A program made the translations under genes and the position numbers. The notes below the pieces were generated by a model that saw only the letters and a list, made by a program, of their open reading frames with translations, was not told the DNA's origin and did not search any database. This document shows, piece after piece, positions 11,400-21,189 of a DNA stretch of 64,000 nucleotides (position 1 is its first letter; the number at the start of each line of letters is the position of its first letter). Origin of the DNA: Macrotis lagotis (lineage: Eukaryota; Chordata; Mammalia; Peramelemorphia; Peramelidae); assembly GCF_037893015.1 (NCBI RefSeq), contig NC_133665.1, positions 41,244,537-41,308,536 of the forward strand, read 5' to 3'.

Positions 11400-11480
11400 T
11401 CAGAATGAGGGAGGGGATACCTTAACTTCACTGTGTTCTGGTCAGACTATGATTATAGCTTCATTCTGGACACCACAGTT
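11400..11480 (+). mobile_element. CR1/L3 LINE, first part of a split copy
   Basis: 'gtgttctggtcagactatga' and 'ttcattctggacaccacag' match the CR1/L3 ORF2 3' region. The matching downstream text resumes at 12446. Confidence 0.65.
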
Positions 11481-11628
11481 TTTTTTTTTAATTTACCCCC
11501 AAATGACAAAATCTACTTGTGCTTCTAACATTATTCTCAGAATTAAAAAAAGAAAAGCAAAATTCTTGTAATAAATATTAATAATCAAGTAGAAATATCT
11601 CCACATTGGCAATATCCATATATGTATG

Positions 11629-11631
<3 letters not shown>

Positions 11632-11668
<37 letters not shown>

Positions 11669-11670
11669 TT
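11632..11670. repeat. (TA)n tract
   Basis: An uninterrupted TA run, with related TA/TATG tracts at 12105-12150 and 12235-12270. Confidence 0.9.
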
Positions 11671-11709
11671 TCATTCTTCACCCTGAAGAATCTTCATCTT
11701 TATCATTTC

Positions 11710-11852
11710 TTTTGACAAGGCTAATGGGGTTAAGTGATTTGCCCAGTCACACTGCTAGTTAATTATTAAGTGTCTGAGATCAGATTTGAACTAAGGTCCT
11801 CCTGAATTCAGGGCTGGTGCTCTATCCACTGTGCCACCTAGCCTACCCCCTT
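11710..11852 (-). mobile_element. SINE-A, reverse orientation
   Basis: A somewhat divergent SINE-A. Flanks TATCATTTC (11701-11709) and TATCATATTTC (11854-11864) look like a target-site duplication. Confidence 0.8.
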
Positions 11853-12102
11853 ATATCATATTTCAAATAAGGGATAGGTAGCATGTTTCATCATTAGTCC
11901 TCTGGAATTCTGGTAGGTCATTGTACTATTCAGAGTTCGTAAGTTTTGCAAAGTTTTTTGCTTTTACAGCATAATTTATATATATAAACTTTTCCCCTGA
12001 TTCTCTTCACTTCATACTACCACAGTTCATACAAATCTTTTCAGGTTTTCCTGAAAACATGACTCATAATTTTATTTAGAACAATAGTATTCCATTCTAT
12101 TC

Positions 12103-12133
<31 letters not shown>

Positions 12134-12445
12134 CATACATATATGTATTAGTTTTCTTTGTAGTGAAGAAAACTAGAATCTAAAGGGTAGGTGTGTGTCA
12201 TTTGGAGAAAGGATGAACAAATTAGGATCTATGAATATATACATATATATATATATGTATGTATATATAGTCCTTTTCCTCTTTCTTTGATCTCTTTAGG
12301 TTATAGGATGAGAAGTTGTATTGCTGGGTGAAAGGGAATACACAGTTTGATTGCATTTTAGGGATTGTTACAAATTGCTTTCCAGAATGGCAGAACCAAT
12401 TCATAATTTCACAAACATAATATTCATGTGCCTATTGTTTTTCAT

Positions 12446-12690
12446 GGGCCACCAAATTTTAAGAGAGCTACTAACAAATTGGAATAAGCCCAGAAGAAGA
12501 AAACTAAGGTGGTAAGAAGTAGAAATTCTGATATATTAGGAACAATAGTATGAATTTGTATGTTTTATACTGGGCCATAAAAGTCTTCATGTGTGAAAAA
12601 AATCCCATTTTAGGTATATGGATTAGATGGTCCCTAAGATACCTTCCAACTTTAGAAATTCATGACTTAGAATGTCATGACTCCAAATGT
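12446..12690 (+). mobile_element. CR1/L3 LINE, continuation to its 3' end
   Basis: 'ctaacaaattggaataagcc' and 'gaagaagaaaactaaggtgg' continue the ORF2 3' region interrupted at 11480. The 3' terminal phrase 'gatggtccctaagatacctt' then 'ccaactttag' lies at 12630-12655. Confidence 0.65.
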
Positions 12691-12790
12691 CAGAGCATCT
12701 AACATGCAGAAGGAGATTAATTGACTCCATAGGGCTGGACTAGGAGCAATGGATGGAAATTACATGGAGACAAAGTTTAGTCCAACATAG
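12691..12790 (+). mobile_element. CR1/L3 fragment, separate copy
   Basis: 'ggctggactaggagcaatgg' then 'atggaaattacatggagaca' is the ORF2 3' region of CR1/L3 again. Because it follows a 3' end, it must be another copy or a rearranged piece. Confidence 0.55.
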
Positions 12791-12959
12791 AGATTATAGA
12801 ATTAGAACATTAATAGATTTCTAGAAGAATTTTCTAGTAATTGCAACTGTACTTGGTAATTAAAAAATAAGAAGAAAATAAATTTTAAAAAGGAAAGGAT
12901 ATTTTTTATAAAATAATGCATAGAAGATACGTTCACATATACTTGAAGACATAATATAA

Positions 12960-13095
12960 GAGGTACAACACAGCATAATAAAACTGACCTTGCATTTAAG
13001 AAAACCTGGATTCAAGTCCTACCTCTGAAATATATAGGCTATGTGACCTTGGGTATGTCATTTAACCTCTCTGTGTTCTAAATACCACTGCAAAC
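12960..13095 (+). mobile_element. MIR-like SINE
   Basis: 'ctggattcaagtcctacctc', 'atgtgaccttgggtatgtca' and 'tttaacctctctgtgttct' follow the MIR order. Confidence 0.65.
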
Positions 13096-13099
13096 TTGT

Positions 13100-13785
13100 A
13101 ATTGCAAAGAATGTGTTGATTTATATCAGAAGAAGGAATTTCCTCATTTAGAACTCAGGAATGAAAAATTCCTTCTTCCTATATAATGAGTTCATTATAG
13201 ACATCCTTTTAATATGTAAAATCTATATACATAAAACCACAGATCTAGACTCTATTCTTATGTATACTATAAGTACATGAACTTGGTAAAATCATAGACT
13301 ACTCTATTCAGTCTAGAGTATTGAAGTCACAGATGTCATCCATAACAGTACCCTTTCTCCAGCAATTATGGAAACTAGACAGGTGCAAAGATGAGAGGAA
13401 CAAAGGCAGAGGGGGGGGACTGACAGTTGATTGGTCCACATCTCATTGCTGCCCATAGGGATGAGATGTATGCAGAATAATTGTCAATCACCTTCTACCC
13501 CATCCCTTCTTCTCCAACTCAGAAGTTTCTTCAAAAAAAGAAAAGAAGTGAAAAACACAGGGTGGAAACTGTGGAGCCAAATAAATATATAGGTACATGT
13601 ATACTATGAACAAGGACTTCGAATCTGGCAGTTACTGTTCATTTTTTAAATTGTTGAATCCATTGTCCTTTGGTCAATGCTCAGCCTCCTTGATATCTGT
13701 TCATTTAGAAGGCCTCCTACTCTTAGATATACTCTCCTGCCTAGGTTTCTGTGACACTTTTCTCTTATGGTTCTCCTCTTACTGA
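13100..13785. other. Unassigned sequence
   Basis: No gene seen. The short open frame at 13597-13785 has no recognisable domain. Confidence 0.5.
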
Positions 13786-13789
13786 TTCT

Positions 13790-13940
13790 TCCTTGCAGGA
13801 TTACTATCCCTCTTTTATTCCTCCTTTTTTTCTTCCTCTTTCTTCTCTTTCTTCTCTTTCTTCTTCTTCTCTCTCTCTCCCCTTCTCCCACTCCCTCTCA
13901 CCTCTCAATAATTTTCTCTCTCTTCTTATCCTCTTCTTGC

Positions 13941-14017
<77 letters not shown>

Positions 14018-14020
14018 GCA
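13790..14020. repeat. Polypyrimidine tract, (TC)n and (TA)n
   Basis: About 190 bases of nearly pure C/T run from 13790. It contains CTTCTTTCTTCTC-type repeats, then about 20 TC units at 13944-13984, then (TA)n. The open frames over this tract (Ser/Leu-rich on plus, Arg/Lys-rich on minus) are products of the repeat. Confidence 0.92.
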
Positions 14021-14054
14021 CATATCTATATCAGATTTATGTTAAGTCTCTGAA

Positions 14055-14293
14055 TATTAGATTTAAATTGTCTTAGACTTGAAACCCAAGGAGGAATAGC
14101 AGAAAGGCCAATATGGAAAGATTATATGGTTCAGGGTAAAAAAATAATATGTAGTAAGCCTGGAAAGGTAGATTGAAACCAGATTATGAAGGACTTCAAT
14201 GTTAAAATAGAGGAATTTATATTTGATCCTGGAAGTGATAGGAAGTCTCTGGAGTTTATTTGAGTAGGGAAGTAATATGGCCAGACTGTAATT
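14055..14293 (-). mobile_element. L2 LINE, part split by the L1 nest
   Basis: The minus strand here is the L2 ORF2 C-terminal region, recognisable by 'ccaggatcaaatataaattc', 'gaagtccttcataatctgg' and 'ctacctttccaggct'. Its upstream part is at 22843-23900, beyond the inserted L1 block. Confidence 0.8.
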
Positions 14294-15109
14294 AAGAAAA
14301 ACACTTAGGAATAGAAGGGTAGAGTCAAGATGATGGAGAAAAGGCATTCTTGAGTTCTCCCAAATTCCTCTCCAAACAGCTTTAAATAACACATCAAAAT
14401 AAATTCTGGAGTGAAAGAAACCACAAGAGGACATAATAAAACAATGAAGGCCAATGGGAAAGGTCTGTAATATTTGGGTGAGAGTAGAGTGAATTCCAGT
14501 GCAATCCATGACAGAAGAGTCCAGATCCAACAAACCAGCAGCAGGTCTTGAGAGTGACTAAATCAGTGGTGGCTTCAAGAGTTCCCAGTCCACAGATGGT
14601 AAGGGAGTTAGATAAATGGTTAGAAGGAAATTACAGGGATCCCTATGCTGGTACTGTGTGCAAGACCCTGTTGTATTGCCCATACCAAGATCTGGGTTGC
14701 AGACCCAAGTTGAGGAGGAGCACAATACAGCAAAATTTGTGGCTGCAAAGGATCTTGTTCAAAGTTTCAAGGTATAACAGAGTGCTTGTGATCTTCTACA
14801 GATCAGAGCACAGTCTAGGAGAACAGGAATCACACCTCTCCTTAGTTCATACCACCTTGAAAGAACTGAAAAGCTACTGACTCCCAAAACTAGCTGTGAA
14901 GTTTGTAATAGTACTTCCATAACCCTAGGTTGGAAGTTCCAACTTAACAGAGTTAAAAATTTTAAAAAGTTGCTGGAAAAATGAGCAAACAGTAAAAAAG
15001 GACCTGAGTATAAAAAGTTTTTATGGTGACAGGGCAGATCAAAACACAAATTCAGAAGAAACAAGAAAGTCAAAAATTGCTACATCCAAAGTCTGAAAGA
15101 AAAATGTGA

Positions 15110-15573
15110 ATTAGTCTTAGGCCCAAAAAGAATTCCTGGAAGAGATTAAAAAAATGATTTTAAAAATTAAATAAGAGAGGTAGAGGAAAAATTAGGGAAA
15201 GGAATGAGACTGATGCAAGAAAATCATAAAGTCAATGCATTGGTAAAGAAGGCACAATAGTACTAGCTGAAGAAAATGATACCTTCAAAAACAGAATAAG
15301 TCAATAGTAAAAAAGAAGGGCATAAAAATTCACCAAAGATAAATGCTTAAAAATTTTTTTTCATGTAATTGTGGAAAAATAAAATATGATTTTAAATAAG
15401 AGCAGAAATGGCCAAATGGAAAAGGAAGTGCAAAATCTCACTGAAAAAAATAATTAAAATTTATGATTGGGCAAGTAAGTGAAAGCTAATGAAACATCAA
15501 GAAACTGTAAAACAAACTAAGAAGAATGGACAAAAGAAGAAAATATGAAATAGCTCATTGGAAAAACAACTGA
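15110..15573 (+). pseudogene. L1-A ORF1, N-terminal and coiled-coil part, decayed
   Basis: Plus-strand reading with frameshifts gives lysine/glutamate-rich coiled-coil sequence (EVEEKLGKGMRLMQEN..., NSSLEKQL). It aligns in order with ORF1 at 16347-17230. It breaks after the duplicated target GGAAAAACAACTGA and resumes at 19939 with TDLQNRR, the counterpart of TDLENRS in the other copy. Confidence 0.7.
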
Positions 15574-15580
15574 GACTTCT

Positions 15581-15592
15581 GGCCAAGATGGC
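15581..15592 (+). promoter_or_regulatory. YY1-like site at the L1-2 5' end
   Basis: GGCCAAGATGGC begins 7 bases after the target-site duplication. It matches the reverse-oriented site at 9447-9458. In human L1 the equivalent YY1 site positions transcription start. Confidence 0.55.
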
Positions 15593-15733
15593 AGAGAGAA
15601 GACAGGCACAGTTCTGAAGTCTCCTGATCTTTCCCCATCTATGATATGAAACAAACCTCTTAACAGAAATCCAATCAACAAAACCCAGAAAGAAAAGCCT
15701 GGAGAAAGAACATCTACCTCAGGATTTGTCTTC

Positions 15734-16036
15734 TTAAGTCGTGGGTGAGTCTGGGCACAGAGGGCAGATCAGCCATGGATCAACCTGATCAGCAGCAGGG
15801 TTGGAGCCACAGGAGCCTGAGGGTCCGAGAACCAGACCTTCTTGATCAGTGCCTGGTCCACCGTGGGGACTTGGGTCAACTAGGGAGCAGAGGCATTGGT
15901 GTTTGTGCTGACCATATGGAGCTTCCCAACAGGACTTGGGGGAGAGTTCTGGTGCAGAAGAGCTGTGAACATCATCCCTGGGCTCCTCTGGTCTGAAGGA
16001 AGTCAGAGGCCATTCCTCTTCCCAGAACAAACACAA
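15734..16036 (-). other. Antisense 100-codon open frame in L1-2 5'UTR
   Basis: An uninterrupted frame runs antisense to the L1-2 5'UTR. It is Pro/Ser/Gly-rich, with no recognised domain. The UTR is GC-richer than its surroundings, which makes chance open frames likelier, and a plus-strand frame overlaps it (15745-15996). Primate L1 has an antisense ORF0 in its 5'UTR; no similarity is claimed. Confidence 0.3.
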
Positions 16037-16532
16037 TTACAGACCTGCTGCCTCAGGCACAAGTGTATGAGCAGAAGCACCACCTCAGCTGACAATAGGG
16101 AGAGTGATGACCTCACCCCAAGGTATAGCCCACCATTGATTGAAGACAACAGTATTTAACAGCTTCAATCATTCCCTCCAGGCCAATGGAGAAGGCCTCA
16201 ATCAAGGTCACAGACACTCCAGAGAAAGCAGCCAGCACCCCTTTACTGGCCAACTGGAGATATTACACTCAGTGAGTAAAGCTTCTAGGGATTCCAACAC
16301 CAAACCTCTATGAACCAGCCCCTCCCCAACTCAAGGCCTTAGCAAAATGAAGGAAGGTCAGTGGAAAGGTGGATCCATAGAAAAATTCTTGGAAGGAAAA
16401 GACCCTAACTCAGAGAGACCTACAACCTCTGAGGAGAATATGATCTGGTCTCCAACACAGAAAGACTTCCTTGAAGAAATAAGGAAGGAGTTTAAAAATC
16501 AATTGGAAAATTTTGGAAAAGAAACCCAAGAG

Positions 16533-16839
16533 CATCTGTATCCAGATAAGGAGATGTGGAGTTTGAACAAAGTTCAAGGACTATTCCCTTTAATTTAGAA
16601 AAAAACAGGTATCTTCTTTTCTAATCTTGTTACCTAGACTTCTTGTCTCTTCTTTAAGGATATGAGTTCTCTTTCATCACACTCAATTTGAATCAAGGTA
16701 CAACATGGAAACAAAGTAAAGACTGACAGATTGCTTTCCATGGGGGTGGGGTGGGGGGGAGGGAAGTAAGATGGGGGAAATTGTAAAATTCAAATAATAT
16801 CTTTAATAAAAATAAATTAAAAAAAGAAAAAAGAAAAAA
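16533..16839 (+). mobile_element. 5'-truncated L1 3'UTR insertion in L1-2 ORF1
   Basis: Perfect 17-bp target-site duplication GAAAAGAAACCCAAGAG at 16516-16532 and 16840-16856. The body (atctgtatccagataaggag ... gggggtgggg ... taaaattcaaataat) matches, in reverse, the L1-1 3'UTR at 3740-4020. It ends in an A-rich tail with AATAAA-type signals. Only about 300 bp was copied. Confidence 0.92.
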
Positions 16840-16899
16840 GAAAAGAAACCCAAGAGAAGATTAACGCCTTGCAACATGGAAACAAATCAGTGGAAAATA

Positions 16900-17025
16900 C
16901 AATTGGATAAATACAAAATGAGAATAATTCTCTCATACCCTCAACTGGACAAATACAAAATGAGAATAATTCTCTCAGATCCTCAATTGGGAAAATGCAA
17001 AAAGAAAATATTTCTCTCAAAAAAT
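16900..17025 (+). repeat. 42-bp tandem repeat in ORF1 coiled coil
   Basis: Three units start at 16900, 16942 and 16984. Each opens CAATTGG/CAACTGG and continues ANAAATNCAAAATGAGAATA-like. Forty-two bases equal 14 residues, i.e. two heptads, so the repeat lengthens the coiled coil without shifting register. Confidence 0.85.
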
Positions 17026-18039
17026 GGAAAGCTCTTTCAAAAATAGAATTGACCAATTGGAAAAGGAGGTTCCAAAGGTAAATGAAGAAATTCCTCTCTA
17101 AAAAAAAAGATTGGAGTCTGCGGAAATTAATGACTTTATGAGACAGCAAGAGCCTGTTAAACAAAACCAAAAAATAGAAAAAGTAGAAGAAAATATAAAA
17201 TACCTCATCAGCAAAACCACTGACCTAGAGAATAGATCAAGGAGGGACAACCTGAGAATTATTGGTCTTCCTGAAAAATTGAAGAGAAAAAAAGCCTGGG
17301 CTTACTATTACAGGATCTAGTGATGGAAAATTGCCCTGATATCATGGAACCAGGGGGCAAAATAGTTATTGAAAGAAGATATTGATCCCCTCTGGAAAGA
17401 GATCCTAAAATGAAAATACCAAGGAATGTTGTGGCCAAATTCCAAAACTATCAGATAAAAGAGAAAATCCTGAAAGCAGCCAGAAAGAAACAATTTAAAT
17501 ACCAAGGAGCCACAGTAAGGATTACACAGGACCTGACTGCATCAACATTAAGGGATCGAAGGGCCTGGAATGAGATATTCCAAAGAGCAAGAGAGCTTGG
17601 AATGCAGCCAGGAATCCACTATCCCGCAAAGCTGAGCCTGCTTTTTCAAGGGAAAAGATGAACGCTTAACAAAATGGAAGAATTCCAAAAATTCCTGATG
17701 AAAAGACCAGAACTAAATAGAAAATGTGGACATCAAAGAGGATGTTCAAGAGACACATGAAAAGGTAAGAAAGGGGCGGAGGTAAAGAAAAAAGCTGCTA
17801 TCCAATAAGATGAAACTGGCTATATCCCAGCATGGGAAAAAAAGATTCTCATAACTCTTGAGAATCGTCTAACAGAGAGAATATACCTAGCCAGAACTGA
17901 TGGACATTCATGACATTCATCCAATGGGATGAAACTGCCTATAACCCTATTGGGAGAAAGACTCCAATAACTCTCGAGAATTGTAACTCTATTAGATAGA
18001 ACATACTTAACTAGAGGTGATGTATACTCAGAATTTTCT

Positions 18040-18480
18040 ATAACTCAGAATGATTTAAAAGCACTTCCTCCTTAAAAAGGGGGACAGGAAGGAGATGGGA
18101 GGAGGGAGGGGATTGAATGGGGTATATTTCATTACATTAAGAGGAATAAAAGACCTATTGTAATAGAGAGGAAGAAGGGAAGAGATGAGGAACACCTGAA
18201 TCTTCCTCTCATCAGACTTGGCTTAAAGTTAACTTACACATATACTCAGTTAATTTAAGAAACATCTCACCTTTCAAGTATTAAAAAGGGAAAAGGGGAG
18301 GGGGGGTATGGAGACAGGAAGGGGAAGAAAAAGGGAGCTAACAGAAGGAAGGGAAGGAAAAAAGGGAAAAAGGGAAAGGGGAAAGAAGGGGGAAGGGGGG
18401 TGGATATAGGAGGGCAAACATACTGAAGGTGGCAGTATTCAGAAACAAAATACTGGATAAAGGGAAAAAAGGGCAAAAAA
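18040..18480 (+). other. Polypurine ORF1-ORF2 spacer of L1-2
   Basis: A strongly purine-rich plus strand with G-runs at 18294-18306 and 18363-18404 (several GGG/GGGG blocks separated by 1-5 A's). It is the L1 inter-ORF spacer. Four closely spaced G-runs could fold as a G-quadruplex; that is inference from the motif. Confidence 0.7.
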
Positions 18481-19228
18481 TACAAACAGAGGGAAGATAG
18501 CATGGAGGATAATAAAGAGTTAGTAATTATGACTTTGAATGTGAATGGTATGAACTCCTTAAAACATAAGCAAATAGCAGAGTGGATTAAAAACCAGAAT
18601 GCTACAATATGCTGCTTACAATAAACTCATTTGAAGCAGAAAGATACATATAGAGTAAAGGAAAAAGGTTGGAGCAAAATATATTTTGCTTCAGCTAAAG
18701 TGAAAAAAGCAAGCGTAATCTCAGACAAAGCAACTGCAAAAAACAGCATTTAAACAGATAAGGAAGGAAACTATATCCTCCTAAAAGGTACCATAGACAA
18801 TAAAGCGATTTCAATACTGAATATGCATGCACCCAGTGGGATAGCATTCAAATTCTTAGAGCAGATGCTGAAAGAATTACAGGGAAGACATAGACAGCAA
18901 AAACTCTACTAGTGGGAGACCTCAACCTCCCACTCTCTGATTTAGATGAATTGAATCATAAAATAAACAAGAAATAAGTTAAGGAGGTAAATAGATTGTT
19001 AGAAAAACTAGATATGATAGACTTATGGAGAAAATTGAATGGGGATAGAAAGGAATATACCTTTTCTCTGCAGTACATGGCACTTATACAAAAACTGACC
19101 ATGTACTAGGGCATAAAAACCTAATGATCAACTACAGAAAGGCAGAAATAGTGAATATATATTTCTCAGATCACAATGCAATAAAAATCATATGCAATAT
19201 TGGGCCAGGGAGATATAGACCCAGAATT

Positions 19229-19380
19229 TTTTTTTTAGGTTTTTGCAAGGCAGATGGGGTTAAGTGGCTTGCCCAAGGCCACACAGCTAGGTAATTATTA
19301 AGTGTCTGAGACCGGATTTGAACCCAGGTACTCCTGACTCCAGGGCCAGTGCTTTATCCACTGCACCACCTAGCCATCCC
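19229..19380 (-). mobile_element. SINE-A in L1-2 ORF2
   Basis: Nearly consensus copy with a perfect 13-bp target-site duplication TAGACCCAGAATT at 19216-19228 and 19381-19393. Confidence 0.95.
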
Positions 19381-19640
19381 TAGACCCAGAATTAATTGAA
19401 AACTGAATAACTTAAAAAAATTATAGAAAGAATTAATTATTTTATCCTAAATAATGACAATAATGAAACAATATACCAAAACCTATGGGATTCACTCAAA
19501 GTGGCTGTCAGGGTATATATTATATATATAAATGCTTACATGAATAAATCAGAGAAAGAGGAAATCAATGAATTAAATAAGCAAATAAAATTCAGAGAAA
19601 GAACAAATTAAAAACCCCAATTAAATACAAATTAGAAATT

Positions 19641-19796
19641 CTTTTTTTTTAGATTTTTCAAGGCAATGGGGTTAAGTGGCTTGCCCAAGACCACATGACT
19701 AGGTAATTATTAAATGTCTGAGGTGAGATTTGAACCCAGGTACTCCTGACTCCCAGACCGGTGCTTTGTCCACTGCACCACCTAGCCACCCCCTCC
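19641..19796 (-). mobile_element. SINE-A in L1-2 ORF2
   Basis: Perfect 13-bp target-site duplication CAAATTAGAAATT at 19628-19640 and 19797-19809. It lies 250 bp from another SINE-A in the same orientation. Confidence 0.95.
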
Positions 19797-19898
19797 CAAA
19801 TTAGAAATTTTAAAAATTAAAGGAGAAATTAATAAAACCAAAATCAAAATATCTATTGAATTAATAAATAAAACCAAGATTTGGTTTTGGAAAAAACC

Positions 19899-19904
19899 AA
19901 TAAA
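19899..19904 (+). terminator. Internal polyadenylation signal used by L1-2 (inferred)
   Basis: AATAAA lies 20-30 bases upstream of the place where L1 sequence stops and a short A-run begins. The aligned L1-1 copy continues through this region, so the end is not a normal 3' end. Another AATAAA-like cluster is at 19862-19872. Confidence 0.6.
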
Positions 19905-20104
19905 ATTGATAAACCTCTGGTCAATTTTTTTTAAAAAAGGAAAAGCAACTGACCTACAAAATAGGAGGACATGTTTAGAATTATTGGACTACCTGAAAGC
20001 CATGATCAAGAGCAAGAGCCAAGATATCATATTTTTCCTAGGCTGCAGAATGTACTGCCCTTTATTGAAATGGCTGCAATATAGTGACTGTAACATAGAC
20101 TAAG

Positions 20105-21057
20105 GCACTTTTGTAAATATAAAAAATGGACACTCCCCAATTGATAAATGGTCAAAGCATATGAAAAGGCAATTCTAAGATGAAGGAATTAAAGCTACCT
20201 ATAGCCATATGAAAAAATATTCTAAATCATTATTGATTAGAGAAATATAAATTAAAACAATTCTGAGGTACTATCTAACACCTATCAGAACATCCAATAT
20301 GATTGAAAAGGAAAATGATCAATGTTGTAGGGGATAAGGGAAAACTGGGACACTAATGCATTGTTGGTGGAGTTGTGGACTGATCCAACCTTTCTGGAGA
20401 ACAATTTGGAATTACACCAAAAGGGCAACAAAATTGTGCATACTCTGTGATCCAGCAATACCACTACTAGGTCTATATCATAAATAGATTAAAAAATGGT
20501 AAAAGAAAAGCACATGGTCAAAAATTTTAAGAATTGGAAATTGAGGGGATGTCCATCAACCAGGGAATGACTGAGCAATTGTGGTTTATGAATGTGATGG
20601 AACACAATTATTCTTTAAGAAATCATGAGAGATAGAACTTCAGAATAGCCTGGAAAGACTTGCATGAACTAATGCTGGTTGAAGTGAGCAAAACCAGAAG
20701 AACATTGTAACACTAACATTAAGTGATGATCAACTAACTATGATGGACTTATTCATTTCAACAATAAACTTGTGATGGAAAATACTAGCCATATCCAGAG
20801 AAGGAACTGTGAAGTTAAATGCAGACCAAAGCTTACTATCTTCAATTTTTAAAAGTTGTCATATATATATATATATTTTATTTGTTCTTCTCTTTAATGT
20901 TTTTCTCATTTTGATTTCATTCTTCATTCATAATAATATTAATATGGATTTTTGTTATATATGTATAGCTTATATTAGATTGTTTTCTGGCAGGAGAGGG
21001 GGGGAAGGAGAGAGAAAAATGTGAAATTCAAAATCTTACAAAAATGATTATTGAAGG
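20105..21057 (+). mobile_element. L1 3' fragment (ORF2 C-terminus and 3'UTR)
   Basis: Begins with 'ggacactccccaattgataa' and reads decayed ORF2 C-terminal protein (KHMKRQF, GTLMHCWWSCGLIQPFW, DPAIPLLGLY with a frame slip). The 3'UTR runs to 'tgaaattcaaaatcttacaa'. It is followed by a SINE-A. It may be a separate 5'-truncated L1 inserted in L1-A; AT-rich flanks (aaatataaaa at both ends) are only a weak duplication. Confidence 0.75.
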
Positions 21058-21180
21058 GCAGCTAGGTGGCAAAGCTGATAAAGCACCAGCCCTGAGTTCA
21101 AATCTGGCTTCAGACATTTAATAATTACTTAGCTATGTGACCTTGGGCATGTCACTTAATCCCATTGCCTTGCAAAAAAA
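21058..21180 (+). mobile_element. SINE-A, head slightly shortened
   Basis: Contains the head (gggcagctaggtggcaaagc) and tail (tatgtgaccttgggcatgtc). About 20 bases around the B-box side are deleted (cagccctgagttcaaatctg). No clear target-site duplication. Confidence 0.85.
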
Positions 21181-21189
21181 AATCCACAA

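Larger units (their letters stand above)
11481..12445 (-). mobile_element. L1 3' fragment inserted in CR1/L3
   Basis: A T-run opens it at 11481. Minus-strand reading at 12300-12404 gives HSGKQFVTIPKMQSN...FTQQYNF, a decayed form of the L1 ORF2 C-terminal block that ends in DPAIPLLGLY in better copies. It contains a SINE-A and three (TA)n tracts. The flanks 'ggacaccacag' and 'gggccaccaaa' may be a decayed duplication. Confidence 0.6.
16347..17661 (+). pseudogene. L1-2 ORF1 (RNA-binding protein), disrupted
   Basis: ORF1p binds L1 RNA as a coiled-coil trimer. The start at 16347 (MKEGQWKGG) gives an open frame to 16598, including QKDFLEEIRKEFKNQLENF. A 307-bp L1 3'UTR piece interrupts it at 16533-16839. 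The coiled coil follows with a 42-bp tandem repeat (16900-17025). Then come the RRM-like part (TDLENRSRRDNLRIIGLPE, 17220-17280) and the C-terminal domain (ATVRITQDLTAST..., YPAKLSLLFQGK) ending at 17661. At least one frameshift lies near 17320. Confidence 0.85.
18502..19927 (+). pseudogene. L1-2 ORF2, 5' part (endonuclease), truncated
   Basis: The likely start is the ATG at 18502. The endonuclease opens well (MTLNVNGMNSLKHKQIAEWI), but the catalytic-site block reads CLQ-stop-TH where CLQETH is expected, so the glutamate codon is a stop. HAPSG, DLNLPLSDLDE and KTDHVLGHK-like blocks follow with frameshifts. Two SINEs (19229-19380 and 19641-19796) interrupt it. No RT domain is present: the element ends at about 19927. 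Confidence 0.85.
15574..19938 (+). mobile_element. L1 LINE (L1-2), intact 5' end, ends early inside ORF2
   Basis: Inserted into L1-A ORF1 with target-site duplication GGAAAAACAACTGA (15560-15573) and GGAAAAGCAACTGA (19939-19952). It starts with the L1 5' motif GGCCAAGATGGC. It has 5'UTR, ORF1 (16347-17661), spacer and ORF2 up to the region between endonuclease and RT. It stops at about 19927 with a short A-run (19933-19938). AATAAA lies at 19899-19904, some 20-30 bases before the end. It looks like a copy of a prematurely polyadenylated transcript. Confidence 0.85.

Noticed and set aside
13646..14053. Arg/Lys-rich and Ser/Leu-rich open frames
   Set aside because: They are translations of the polypyrimidine tract on its two strands.
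14063..14533. 156-codon minus-strand open frame
   Set aside because: It runs from L1-A 5'UTR antisense into reverse L2 sequence across an insertion border, so it cannot be one gene.
14548..14880. 110-codon plus-strand frame in the L1-A 5'UTR
   Set aside because: No recognised domain; lies in the GC-richer UTR and upstream of ORF1. I cannot support it as coding.
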